Shown in pieces: positions 12,089-24,000 of a DNA stretch of 64,000 nucleotides. The stretch is from Rosa chinensis (lineage: Eukaryota > Streptophyta > Magnoliopsida > Rosales > Rosaceae): assembly GCF_002994745.2 (NCBI RefSeq), contig NC_037092.1, positions 69,601,823 through 69,665,822 of the forward strand, read 5' to 3'. The translations under genes were made by a program, and so were the position numbers. The notes beneath the pieces were generated by a model that was not told where the DNA came from, made no database searches, and saw only the letters and a program-made list of their open reading frames with translations. Each line of letters starts with the position of its first letter. Positions within the stretch are counted from its first letter, which is position 1.

Positions 12089-13147
12089 TAATCAAAGAGT
12101 TAAGGTATAGCACTGTTCTGCCACTATGTTGTGTATTCAATGGTTTCAATCATATAGTTGTATATGAATAATCAACAAAACTATATTCAATTGACTAATA
12201 AAAAAAAATAAAAAAAGTAGATGACTTAATTGAAATCCATGTGGTGATATAAACAAATATCAAAGCTTAATCATGAATTCATTGAACCATATGAATTGAT
12301 CGAAACCATATGCTGATATAAATATTACCTCATGTTCAAGCGCAATCTGTTCTTCGACCTTGTCAGAGATGATATCTATAGTTGCAGCTTCAGTCAGTAT
12401 GGATTGACTGAGACGTTTCTAGGTTTCAAAATTTTCTCTGTTCTTTGTCCTTGCCAAAAGTCACAGTATGGATTTGGGAACGGCGTTAGCTAACGTCCTT
12501 TCCTTAATTGAGTTAGAACTCTGTTTTTATTTTTTATTATTTCTTTTATAAGTAGTTAAGTTAGCGTTTGATTTTTTTACTCAAAATATATGTGGCTATT
12601 TCTGATTGGTAGGTTGGGAGAGGAGTGAACAAGCAGGTTCACCCAAGGGGTGGATCCAAGAATTGTTAAATTCAACAATACTCCATTTCTTTTCCTTTTT
12701 TATTTTTAATATATATTTTTTCCCATCTTCCCTCACCTTCGCGTCTGGCAGTTCTCTAATGTCCTCTCATCCTTCCTTCACTCTAAAGCTCAAATTCAAC
12801 CAAATATGATAGAATCATGGAGCCCAGAATCCTAATCAAAGCCTTACCCAATCAAACCTCTCCCTCCTCCCCAGTGTGGATAAACCAAGATTAGGAACTT
12901 ATTCAATTCTTTGGTTTTGATGTTGGCTGGGTTTTTTCACAAGCCGCCAAGAGAAGATGAAGATGCCTCCCAATATACACTTCTTTCTCTCCAAATTCTC
13001 ATACACTTCATTCAATTATTCAATTTTCTAATCATCTTCATCGTCATTTTCAAGAATTTTTGGTTTGCAGATATACCAGATGATTTTGATTTTGATGTTA
13101 AATTAAACTGCATCTATTTTTTTCGTCTGCAAAACTGAATCTTTATG
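12089..13147. other. AT-rich non-coding DNA
   Basis: No gene is supported. The segment 13065-13100 (GATATACCAGATGATTTTG) recurs in diverged form at 16287 on the other side of the hAT element. In the pre-insertion sequence the two copies would have been about 90 bp apart, so this is an old local duplication. Confidence 0.5.
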
Positions 13148-13434
13148 ATCTCGATCAGGACCGTTTCAAACTTTTCGGAGGTCCTGTGCGAAAGCTTAAA
13201 ATGCGGTCCTCTAAATTGTAGTCTTATATAAAAATATTAGGAAGACAAAATCATTAAAATCTCATTAAATTCATAACGGAAATGTATACTTAAACAAATA
13301 GATAGTATCTAATTTAATAAAATCAAATCAAATAGCCAACAATGTCCAATCAATTATACCTCATTAATGAGCCTACAAAAGAGGGAAACTATTTGATCGA
13401 CCAAGTTAGTCAGTCAACTTTAAAAACCAACAAT

Positions 13435-14522
13435 TAGGGGTGGGACAGGTCGGGTTTTCGACCAACATCTACCGGAACCGACACCGAACTGATGTACTAA
13501 ACTTCCGGTCGGTTTGAAGAATATCAATCTCCATAACCGAGCAAGACTCGAACAGATAAAAATTGGTTCCATTTCCTCAGTTCTTCGGTTCTGTTATCTG
13601 TCTGAATCAGTGAATCCAGATCTTGATCAATCTTAAAATCTAGTTAAATTCCGTTGACTGTGCCTGTCCATATCAGTCGTACATGGTTACTTTGGTATTG
13701 TGGCTTTAAAGTGTATGCATTCCATATGAATCCATGAGGTAGTCCTCAAATCAGTAGCTTCGAAGAAGAAGAGAAGAGTGTAGACCAGTAGCTATGAAGA
13801 ATAAGAGAACATGGGTTCAAACCCCTTCAACAATAGCTTCAAATTTTTTCAACATGCAAAGTCAGTGAAGAACTACAGATTCGATACCTAAAAAATGATG
13901 GAAGAATTGAGATTGGATAGCAAGGAAAAAAGTTGAGACAAAACAAGGACGAAGAAAAAGCTGAGCTCCTCAAAGTCCTTACTTTGAGAGAAGAAGAGGA
14001 GAAGGAGGTTGAGATTACGTACATCGTCGAAGACGTACAAAATCACCACTGCCATTCTTGACTGTTGTTATTGCAGAGAAACAGAGACGAAAGTTCAAAG
14101 CTGAGAAATGGAAAGTAAGTGGGAGGATGAGTGGGAGAAGAAAGTGGGAGGATGAGTTTAAAATGTTTAATTAAAGAAGAGAGTAGGTTTGTGCAGTAGA
14201 GAAAAAGGAAGAGATGTATATGTGGATAGGGTAGGTAGGTAGGTTAAAGATATCATCGCTCATAGGCACAGCAGAGAATATAGGGAGCCCACTTGAATAA
14301 CGACACGGAACACAGAAGAATTACACAATATGTTATGAAACCACCTCGGTTCGGGTAAAGACAAAAACTAAACATGGGAATCGAAACAGAACCGACAATT
14401 ATTGTAAGGGAACCGAACCGGAGAAAAATAACTGAATTAAGAGAGAAAACCAACCCAAACTGACCGGTTCGGATCGGTTTGGACCGGTTCTTCTGTTTTT
14501 CGGGTCTAAAGTCCCAGCCCTA
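13435..14522. mobile_element. Nested non-autonomous hAT element, 1088 bp
   Basis: Terminal inverted repeats TAGGGGTGGGAC and TAGGGCTGGGAC (11 of 12 match) are bounded by the perfect 8-bp duplication CCAACAAT (13427-13434, 14523-14530). Subterminal DNA is rich in ACCGAACCGG-type motifs. The termini resemble those of the hAT at 21087-25279 (TAGGACTGGGCG), so that family could have supplied transposase. No coding capacity was seen. Confidence 0.88.
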
Positions 14523-14530
14523 CCAACAAT

Positions 14531-15560
14531 AATAATGCCATATAGCTCCTGAAAACTCGGAGCTTAGTATACCGAAACGCAGGATTTCGTGTAGTAGGGT
14601 GGCGATGACCGGAATGTTCTTTGCACGCTTTAGGGCGCTTCCGACGTCTTTCTCTTCAGAGGAACAAAGAAGGCTTGTTTGTGGAGGCATCAGACCCGTG
14701 TTTGTGGTGCTGGGATTAGAGTGAAGATCTGGTTTCAAGGTCGTCCTTTTATGGCGACGTCATTGTGATCATAGGCAGTGACACAGTCAATTTCTGAGGA
14801 GGTTCTGTTGGGTTGAAGACGACGCCAGAGTGAGGCGGCATCGGATTGGATAGTTTTGTTGGGGTGAGTAACGACCAGCGCCGGTTCAGTTGAAGGCGGC
14901 TCGGACCCTTGCGGGCTTTCTTCAAGGGGAACTTCTTCTAGTGACTCTTATGGCTGAAGTACGTTTGCGCCCGCCGGAGTGATGAGGATATGCTGCTCTT
15001 CTTGAAGTTCAGATCCGGCCATACCTGGGTGGCTGAAAGGGTGGGCACGAGGTTGGGGTCTAGGGTCTGAGCTTCTACGGCCTGGTGGGCTGGACCTTAG
15101 GGCTTGCCCTATGCTTTTTTTCTCTCTCCTTTGGGTTGGCTTGGTCTGGGTCTTTCGAGGGAGCTATATCTTGCTCTTAGTCCTATTTTGCCGCTAGGTC
15201 AAAGCTATTTGCTGTTTTCATGAGTAGAAACGTACACCATGAAGTTCTTAGGCATCTAAGCTTGTGAAGACGATTGCTTTGTCTTATGGTGTATAGGAGT
15301 AGGTTTGTGCGGTAGAGAAAAAGGAAGAGATGTATAGCTTGTGAAGACGATTGCTTATTTTCCTGCATTTTACATTCTAGCATTTTCCTTCTTGGATATT
15401 AGGTTTTGGAGTCTTAGCTTTTTTGGAGTTTAGTCTTTTAATAATTGAGCATCGTTTATGTAATATGAGGGTTCTCTGGACTCCTCAAACTTGACCGAGT
15501 GAGATCGTATGATTTTCATCAATGGATTAGTCTTCCGTTTCCCTCCAAAAAAAAAAAAAA
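14531..15560 (+). mobile_element. LINE-like 3' fragment with poly(A)
   Basis: The plus-strand segment ends in A14 (15547-15560) after a typical plant retroposon 3' tail (TTTCCCTCC). The upstream part around 14820-15110 looks like the Gly/Pro-rich end of a LINE ORF1, but no intact ORF remains. A patchwork repeat at 15260-15356 lies inside it. The 5' limit is approximate. Confidence 0.5.
15260..15356. repeat. Patchwork of a 20-bp direct repeat and a 40-bp copy from the neighbouring hAT
   Basis: GCTTGTGAAGACGATTGCTT occurs identically at 15260-15279 and 15337-15356. Between them, 15297-15336 matches 14181-14220 of the nested hAT in 39 of 40 bases. This looks like templated filler DNA. Confidence 0.8.
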
Positions 15561-16067
15561 GGACAACTTACTATTCAATACAAATAAAAATTTGCAACAA
15601 AAAAAATTACAAAAAGATTTCACATAAAACCCTCAAAATAAAACATTCTTCCAGCCAAATGTTGATTGATATATGAGCATCAGGCTTTCCTCACTGCTTG
15701 ATTTCTCTAATCCTTGTCATATGTTTCTCAATTCCCAGAAAATTACTAGGGCTTTGCAATTTTAAAAACAAATCAAAGTATTAGTAAAATTATACAAATT
15801 GAACTATTAAATAATAACTAAACAAATACTAAAGAAAACATTTATTTATTTGTGGATACAAATCAATTAATCATAACTGAGTCGTGACTAGGGTCTAAGG
15901 ATTACTAATGAGCTTCATTTTGCTTCTAGATCTCTCATTGAAGAATGAAGACTTGATGAAGTGGGAGAGAACTAGGACTACTCTGATTTGGATTCTTTTT
16001 AGAGCTATCAAAGAATGAAAAAGGATATAAAAAATCGATGGGAATAGAGAAAGAGACGATGAGAATT

Positions 16068-16088
16068 GGGGGGGGGGGGGGGGGGGGG
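16068..16088 (+). repeat. Homopolymer run of 21 G
   Basis: Twenty-one consecutive G within the hAT element. Such long G runs are rare in plant DNA. The exact length may be a sequencing or assembly artefact. Confidence 0.9.
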
Positions 16089-16289
16089 TTATTGGGGAGA
16101 CAGAGAGAGAACAGAAACCAAGAGACCATTTGTAGAATTCTCGAATGAGTCATAGTTGAGTGACCATTTGTAGAATTCTCCCTTAATTATATAAACATAA
16201 AGCTTTAAAAAAAAAATTTGGCCCTCCCAATTTAGGGCGCTGTGCTGTCCCCCATCTTGCACCTGTTGAGAGCCAGCTCTGATCTCGAT

Positions 16290-17849
16290 ATACCAAATGA
16301 TTTTGAATTTGATTATGTTTTTGTTACATACAGATTTTAAAACCCATTATAAATTTGATGCCTCCCAATATACATCGTCATGGGGATCATCTTCATCGTC
16401 ATTTGGAAGTATTCATGCCTCCCAATATATAATGCCATCGGGAGAAGGAAGTGTTGAAAATTTGGAGAGAGCAGGAAAATAAAAATTGAATGAAGGAAGA
16501 ATGAGAAATGAACTTCTTTTTTCTTTCCGACAAAAAGGAGAATTGAAATTAAAAAAAAAAAAAAATAGAGGAAGAACAGAACTTGAGAACATGAGGTAAG
16601 GAATGAACTAATGAAGACGAAGGAAAGAAGTAGAACTCAAGAGTTAACATCTCCTTCCAAACGTCGTTTACATTTAAATTGCATTTTTTTTTTTGGAGAA
16701 GATTTAAATTGCTTATTTAATGAGTTTTAGTGGGTTAATGGTGAGCTGTCATGTTTGTGGCCTTTTGATATCTCATCAATGGCTGTTATTCAAAGTCACG
16801 GATAACCAAGGCCAATAAATAGCCAAGGAGTGGATCTGGATCCGAACTGGTATCTATGATACCTAAAGGGGGAGTGCTAGGCTCACACTCAAGTGAGTGT
16901 GTGCGAGCCACACTCAGACAAGCGTCAACTTCTCATAGTTTTCAACTAAATTACACAATAACAATTAAAACTGTTTTGAATTTAGTTTTTTTTCCGTCTC
17001 TACCCCTGAGCTATTCAGTTTCTGGCATGGTGTCCTACTAACCATATTTCTCCCTCCATTTTCTACTTTTCCTCCGCTATCCATTTCTAGATAGAACAAT
17101 TGAATAGATAGATCATATTTAATCAAAACCCATGTAATTGTGAATATGCTTATAACAAAAAATGGGTACCACTTAATAGCCTATTATGAGCATAATCAAA
17201 ATTCATTTAATCAAACAAACTAGCCTCTCCATTCTTGACTTTCGCAACCAATTGCAATAACAGTTTAACTTCACAAATTCTTCAATTGGTTGCGAAAGAA
17301 GTGATGCAGGTGATGATATAACAATTAATCTGGGATACCATTCAAAATGCTAGTGGCTCTTGGCTAATTGGACTTCATGCTAATCTAGGTAGGGCTAGGG
17401 GCAATGTGTTTTGCTAGATTCGCCTTCTCTTTGACATTATGTTTAAACATTTTGGACTCTCCTATTTGATGATTGACTTGGGGTGGCTAGATCGGCTCTG
17501 TGACACTTTGATGTAATATTATCCCTTTTTTGGGCCATCGGACGTGTGACGTGTCTTGGTTTTACAACGACGAGCTGATCGACTATTTCGATGCTGAGAA
17601 CTATTTGTAACTCTGTATATGAACCTGAATATGAAGAAGAAGAGGAATTTGATAATTAGGGCAGCAATGGCTGGGCTTGATCGAGATGCATCACTTGTGG
17701 GAACAAGAAACTACACTGTTTGGTTTAATTAGTTGTTTAATTATTTTCAACATACGATATTTTCAGAGAGCACTGTGGGTTTGTCATGTCAACCACAGGT
17801 TTATCTAGTTTGCAATATAAGTCGATTATGAGACGAAAGTCATGAAACC
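16290..17849. other. Non-coding DNA with a small perfect inverted repeat
   Basis: No gene is supported. A perfect 16-bp inverted repeat (CTTTCGCAACCAATTG at 17239-17254, its complement at 17283-17298) could form a short hairpin with a 28-bp loop. Other parts are AT-rich with short ORFs only. Confidence 0.45.
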
Positions 17850-18710
17850 TTAGTTTTTTTTTTTTGGTCGAAGGTAGCATCAATTAACAAGGCCCAAGGC
17901 CAAACAACAGTACAAGGGACACAGCCCAATACAGACGAAATCTGCAAAACATGATTCACATAGTTAACTGCAAGAACAAGCAAGACTAGAGAAATCAAAA
18001 GAAAAGAAAGAACAGCTGAAAACATAAAGCAAAAGAAAAAAGAAGGAAAAAAAGTAACAAAGCCCAGATCTTCTTCAGCCGCCACAAATCCAGCACCACT
18101 AACGTCCACCATAGCCATTGTAGCTGAATTCGTACATGGAACTCCAAAATTGCAGCTTGTAAGGAGACGCCTACACCAAAGCTCGATCAAAATAACCCTG
18201 AAAATGGAAAAACAAAAGAAAAAAGAGGATCTAACCACAGATATATCCTCTTCCCCACAGTACAAATTTGCAACATAACATGAGATTTGCAGCCACAACT
18301 TTGAGAACAAATCTAGGCAAATGAAACCCATATCAGGAGAAGCCAAGAGGCCCCGAAAATAGAACATAGAAGGAGGTGGTGCATGCACCCGAGCCAAGAC
18401 TCTACCTATCTTCCGATTGAGACGCGAGAAATCGCGTTTGAGAGAAGCCACTGCAACAACCAAGCCATGGTACCAATTTGAAATGGAATAGAAGAAATCC
18501 AGGGAACAAGATCTGGAGATGAGAGATGGTGGGTAAAAGAAAGTGATGGGTGGTGAGGAATGGGTTAGAGCAAATTTGGGGTTAAAGTGCAGAAAGAAAA
18601 TTGGAGCAAGATGGAAGGAGAAGGGAGGGAGACCGAAGGAGAAAAAAAGAGAAGAAACAAGAGGCAGAAGCCCCAGATCTGAGACATAGCTCAGGGAAGC
18701 ACCCATAAAG
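17850..18710 (-). mobile_element. Retroposed segment with poly(A) on minus strand, LINE-like
   Basis: On the minus strand the segment ends GATGCTACCTTCGACC followed by an A run (T run in plus, about 17853-17865), the shape of a plant LINE 3' end. A 288-codon minus-strand ORF (17840-18706) reads into the tail. It is Ser/Phe/Leu-rich without a recognisable domain, so I do not call it a gene. Flanking target duplications were not found. Confidence 0.4.
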
Positions 18711-18949
18711 GGTGAGCAGTGCCACCGACTCTCAAGGGCACAGAGTGGGTTTCAGAGAGAGAAAAATCTACAATATGTGGACTATGGACCCTTTCTTTTT
18801 ATGAAATCCTAGTTGGTGTGAGCCTTGTCCAAGTCCTTCTATGTTTTTTTTTTTTAGTCAAAGTCTTTATTTGGCTCTTCCAAAAGAAAAAAGTCATTAT
18901 TTGGCAATGTACGTGTAAACTCGCACTTGCCATGGGATAATAGGCAACT

Positions 18950-19480
18950 AGGTTTGCCAATGACAAGCCTTCTGGGCAGTCCAGGTCGCCGGATCCTTCT
19001 AGTTGGCAGGTGGGTTGATCTGCTCCTCTTGGTGTAGGGGGAGGCTCTTAAGTCTCATCTTGGGCCTCACTTGGAGGCTATCACTCCTTTGGGTTGGGTC
19101 TTGGGCATTATGCTTATGTTGTCCGGGTGGTTGGCTCCTCTTGTCATAGGGAGGGATTTTTGCGTCTAACTCTTGGTTTAAGGGTAAGTGCGTTTGGGCC
19201 TTGTTTAGGATAGTCTTTATTCTACATTTTATGATGCGTTTTTAGTCTTTTTACACTTAGTTAAAGAGAATTTTTGAATATCACAATTGAGTACATTGGT
19301 GAGAGGATTCTCGCTAAGTTTTAATTTTGAAAGACTAATCATAGTCTTATAGCTGAGCTATGTTGGTTGTTTCTTAACTACTTGACCTCTTATGTAGAGC
19401 ACAAATATAGGAAATTATTGTACGCGTCGTTTTAACTATGAGATTAATGAAATCTCTTCTTACTATCATAAAAAATAAAA
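18950..19480 (+). mobile_element. Retroposed segment, A-rich 3' end
   Basis: This G/T-rich segment, unlike the AT-rich surroundings, ends AATGAAATCTCTTCTTACTATC followed by an A-rich tract (about 19469-19483). That resembles plant LINE 3' UTRs. No coding frame is evident and the boundaries are approximate. Confidence 0.35.
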
Positions 19481-19483
19481 AAA

Positions 19484-20251
19484 TCAATAATTTGGATCTA
19501 AAACTCTATATTACTATTATATTTATTTATAACAAGAAATGCAGTTCCTAATAATTTTTTATTCCAATAGCAATTTCATGAATTTGACACCTCTATTGTC
19601 ATTACTATTCATTCAGATTTTGCATATTCAACCTCATTTAGTCAAAAGCCATAGCATAATCTCAATAAACCATGAGGACCACCTCCTCTCCCTTCTTCTC
19701 GGTTTTGGCTTTTATTCTACAAAACTTAGTCAAAATGACTAAACTTTTGACTTAGGGGTCATTTTAACTACATTTTCTATTGGGTTGGAGGTGCTCGACT
19801 TGGATTGGGGAAGTCAAAATGACTTTTGACACTAGGGTTGGAGATGACCTTACTTACACATTAATAGAAGACATGCATAAATTATAGTCTACAAAACTAC
19901 TCGAATATATAAATAATTAAGGTGGGCCTATAAACCACATCAAACATACAATCTTAATCCAAGTCTGACCTTCAACAACAACTTTCAAATCTATTGTGAG
20001 CTTGAGATTATGCAGGTCTCCATCAGTTTAGTAGTCCACGGGTCAAATAATGATTTCTAAACTCTTATCGTTAAGATTTAAGTTTTTATTTTAATTTCTT
20101 CTTATATCTATATCTGTATATCAAGTAAAAATAAAATTAACAGATTACAATGAACTAGCAACTTCATTAAATTAGCAAAGACGAAACGACCATAATCTCG
20201 ATATATGATAGATACGTTAAAATTATGTTTCAACGAATGATGAATACTACA

Positions 20252-20255
<4 letters not shown>
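19484..20255. other. AT-rich non-coding DNA
   Basis: I see no gene, RNA or recognisable mobile element here. Confidence 0.5.
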
Positions 20256-20288
<33 letters not shown>

Positions 20289-20680
20289 TCTTATCCAGAG
20301 CGAGGCATCGCTTTGAAATTTCAGAGCGAGGTTAGGGTTTATGGTCACTTTTCGGTCGCATATCCACATCTCAACCGTTCAGTTTGTAGGTACTAATGTA
20401 TAGATCATCTCTGCAAAATTTCAGCGAAATTGATGGTCGTTAAGGCATTGATAACTGCCTTAAAGCTAGTACGGTTCAGGTTGGACAGATTCAGTTCGTC
20501 CATTGGTTTAAGCAAGTTAGATACCTTAAAGACCATCATTTTCGTTGAAATTTTGCAGAGATGATCTATATATTAGTACCTAAAAACTGAACGGTTGGGA
20601 TGTGGATATGCGACCGAAAAGTGACCATAAACCCTAACCTCGCTCTGAAATTTCAAAGCGATGCCTCGCTCTGGATAGGA

Positions 20681-20729
<49 letters not shown>
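20256..20729. repeat. (TA)n microsatellite interrupted by a foldback MITE
   Basis: TA repeats flank the MITE on both sides (20256-20284 and 20685 to about 20729). Together they are consistent with one TA tract that was the insertion target. Confidence 0.85.
20285..20684. mobile_element. Foldback MITE with about 165-bp arms, Micron-like placement in TA repeat
   Basis: The ends are CAGATCTTATCCAGAGCGAGG and its near-perfect complement. Arms 20285-20447 and 20521-20684 pair over almost their whole length with few mismatches, leaving a loop of about 70 bp. It is exactly flanked by TA repeats. Micron elements of rice are known to target (TA)n; this element has the same placement, though homology is not claimed. 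Confidence 0.85.
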
Positions 20730-21086
20730 GTAAAATGTAAACGCCATGAGTTTTCCTTCATAAATTTGAGTCCTTAACTAAATGAAATATCCATCCACCC
20801 ATGTCAAACATGTGATAAACACCAAATGACAACAGATCGATGAGTTTTACGTACAATCACTGATTATAAATAAAGATTGGCAAGTTGCTTCATGTGCATG
20901 CAGAAGTAGTGAGCACTTACTATTAAACAACCACAAGGAATATCTATGTTGGAAATTGTGGAGATTTGTAAGTCACTGATGTTTGTAAGTTTATTACACT
21001 TTATTAGTAAATGGATAATGGAGGAGTGGCGTGGTGCCTAGCCTTTTGGGCTTGTTATTATATAGTTATATACATGACTACTTGAG

Positions 21087-24000
21087 TAGGACTGGGCGTT
21101 TGAGGCCGAAAACCCAAGGGACCGATCCGGAAACCCGAGAAACCAACAAATCGGGTCGGGCTTTGTAGTCATTTTTTACGGTCCGGGTTAAGACCGAACC
21201 GAAACCTATGAGAACGGGCCAATCTCAGTTTCTAATATTTCTACCCTCGAGTAACCCAAACCGGCCCAACTATAACACCCTCTATACGTGTCAGTCTTTC
21301 ATTGGTCATTAGTTAGTCCCAAACCTAAGTCTAAACACGACCTCAGTCAGTTTCGACCTCATTTCTTCAGTTCTTCGCAGAGTCAAATCCTTAGCACCCA
21401 AAGCCCCAAACTACTCTTCCCTGATTTCTTCCCTGATTTCATGATTTTCTTCCTTCGACTGAGTGTTTGTTTGATTCCCTCTTCTCTCTTGTGGTTTCGA
21501 TTCCCTCTCCAATCTGATTCTGTCTCCATTTTCTTCAATTCTTCCCCAAAATCTGCCAAGCATGCATGGCCTCACCTGATACAACAGCAAAGTCAGCAAC
21601 AAGCATGGCTTCCAGGGGGGGAATTCTATAGTTCCGGCAAGTTCAACAGTGGAAGCAAGTCAGTCCAATTCGGCAAGTTCAACAGCTCAACCACATGTTG
21701 ACCCGAAAGAGAAAGGGAAGAGGAAGAAGGGTAACAAGCCTGGAAAGTTTTGATTCGATGTTTGGGTACACTTTGACAAGATTGAGAAGCCTGTGTTTGA
21801 AACAATTGATGGGAAGATGCAGCAAGTTTGAACTGTCACTCTTGCCCAATGTAAGTATTGTTCAACCGATTTGGCTTGTGATCCATATGAAAATGGGACT
21901 AGTTCTCTTAGGAGACATATTCAAGATGTCTGTAAGAAGTATCCGGGTAAGGCTGACATAGAGAAAGGGCAGACACTATTGGGTGGTGATGGGAGTGTAA
22001 GTGTCAGTGGTGAACCTAGTCTAGCTGTTAAACTGTGGTCGCAAGATCGGTGTAGGATAGCTCCAGTTGAGATGATTGTGATGGATGAATTTCCATTTAG
22101 CGCAATTGAAAGGAAGGGTTTTAGGCATTTTTGTTCAGTGGCTGTCCTAAAGTGGGAGATTCCATCTAGGAGAACAATAGTGAAATTGTTTTTGAAGATG
22201 TATGATGCAAAAAAGGTGGAGCTGAGGAAGGAATTGCATAGTCATAGTGTGTGTTTAACCACTGATACATGGACATCAGTGCAAAACATAAACTACATAG
22301 TGCTAACTGCACATTTTATAGATTATGGAAGGAAGATGCACAAGAGAATTCTCAACTTTTGTGTAATTAGTAATCATTCAGGCAATAGCATAGGGAAGCT
22401 TATTGAATCATGCTTGATTCAATGGGGTATTGAGAGCGTTTTGACAATTAGTGTCGATAATGTTGCGGCTAATAAGCATGCAATTGAATATGTGAGGAAG
22501 AAAATGGTGGATTGGTCGAAGAAGCCAGTTTTAGGAGGGAAGTTTCTACATGTGAGGTGTTTGGCTCACATCCTCAATCTCATTGTGAGATCAGGACTCA
22601 CAATGTTAGATAGGTCAGTGGGTTCGATTAGGAAGGCAGTCAAGTATGTTCGAAGTAGTTCATCGAGGCTTAAGGTGTTCAAGAAGTGTGTTGAGAAAGA
22701 GAAGTTGGAATCCAAGAAAATATGTGTTTTAGATGTCCCAACTAGGTTGAATTCAACATTTATTATGTTGGAGACTGCCAGCTTAGAGTTGAAGAAAGCC
22801 TTTTATAGGATGGCTGACGAAGAGGACAGCAAGTACGAGAACTATTTTGATGAACCTGAACCTGAACTTGAAGAAAATGATGGGGAGCTTGAAGATGGTT
22901 TTGTAGTTGTCGACCCGAAGACCAAAAAGAGGATTGGACCACCAAATGAACATGATTGGGAGAAAGCTGGAATATTTGTGCAGTTCTTAAAGGTCTTCTA
23001 TGAGGTAACCTTGAAGGTTAGTGCATCAAACAAGCCTACCTCACATCGAGCATTCCATGACATTGTAAGCATTCAAGTTGAAATAGAGGACTTGTTTGAT
23101 AGAGATGAAGAAGATTTTGAGCATGAAGCACACAGAACCCTGTATCAGATGGCTGTGAAGATGAAAGCCAAGTTTACGAAGTACTTTGCCAAGCTGGAGG
23201 ACATGAACCAGCTTCTTTTGGTTGCTCTCGTGCTGGATCCTAGGTATAAGCTTAGGAATTTTGGCAGTACTTGTCAGGATATGCTTGGATATGATGGTTC
23301 ACAAGTTAAGAAGGCATCGAAGGAACTGAAGGAGTTAGTTGTGCAGCTTATTGACCTGTATGCATCTTCAAATGGACCTCATAAAGGTCAAACAAGTTCA
23401 GGGAGTGGCATTACTAGTGGAAAGACTGGAAGCAACAGCTCTAGTACAAGGATGTTGAGTGGCAAGAGGGTTGACATGTTGAAGAAATGGAAAACCGAGT
23501 TGAGGGAATCAGGAGAGGTGGTTGTGCAACATGAAGTGGACAAATATTATCTTGATCCAATCAAAGATCCACTTGAAGAAGAGGATTGAGACATTTTGAT
23601 GTGGTGGAGGCTTAATGGAGTGAAGTACCCAAATCTGCAACTTGTGGCCAGAGATGTGCTTACTGTCCAAGTTAGTACAGTGGCCTCTGAAAGTGTCTAT
23701 AGTACTGGAGGTAGGGTAATTGATCCCTATAGAAGTTCAATGACTCCAAGAACTGTGGAAGCCCTAATATGCATGCAAAATTGGATCAATGCTACCAGCA
23801 TATCTGAGATCGAGTACTTTCCAACTACCGAAGAGTTTGAATTCTATGAAAAAATGGAAAAAGGTGGGTGATTGTTTCAAAGTTTCAGTACATTACTTGT
23901 AAAGTTAAATTTTTTTTGCCTCCATTAAAGTGAACTAATTGTGATATAATTTTGGTGCAGAACATCAACTTGAGGATTCTGACTCAAGTGAAAAGGCTCG

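Larger units (their letters stand above)
13156..16281. mobile_element. hAT-type DNA transposon, non-autonomous, 3.1 kb, with nested insertions
   Basis: The ends are CAGGACCG... and ...CCAGCTCTG (inverted CAGAGCTGG), a plant hAT-like terminus. The 8-bp duplication ATCTCGAT flanks it exactly (13148-13155 and 16282-16289). No transposase is visible. Inside lie another hAT (13435-14522), a LINE fragment (about 14531-15560) and a 21-G run. The 8-bp TSD is the main evidence; terminal similarity is short. Confidence 0.75.

Noticed and set aside
17840..18706. 288-codon minus-strand ORF
   Set aside because: Hydrophobic, Phe/Ser/Leu-rich, no domain, and it reads into a poly(A) tail of a retroposed segment. 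Better explained as chance within a LINE-like insert.
22763..22945. Minus-strand ORF within the hAT transposase
   Set aside because: Shadow of the real transposase frame on the opposite strand.
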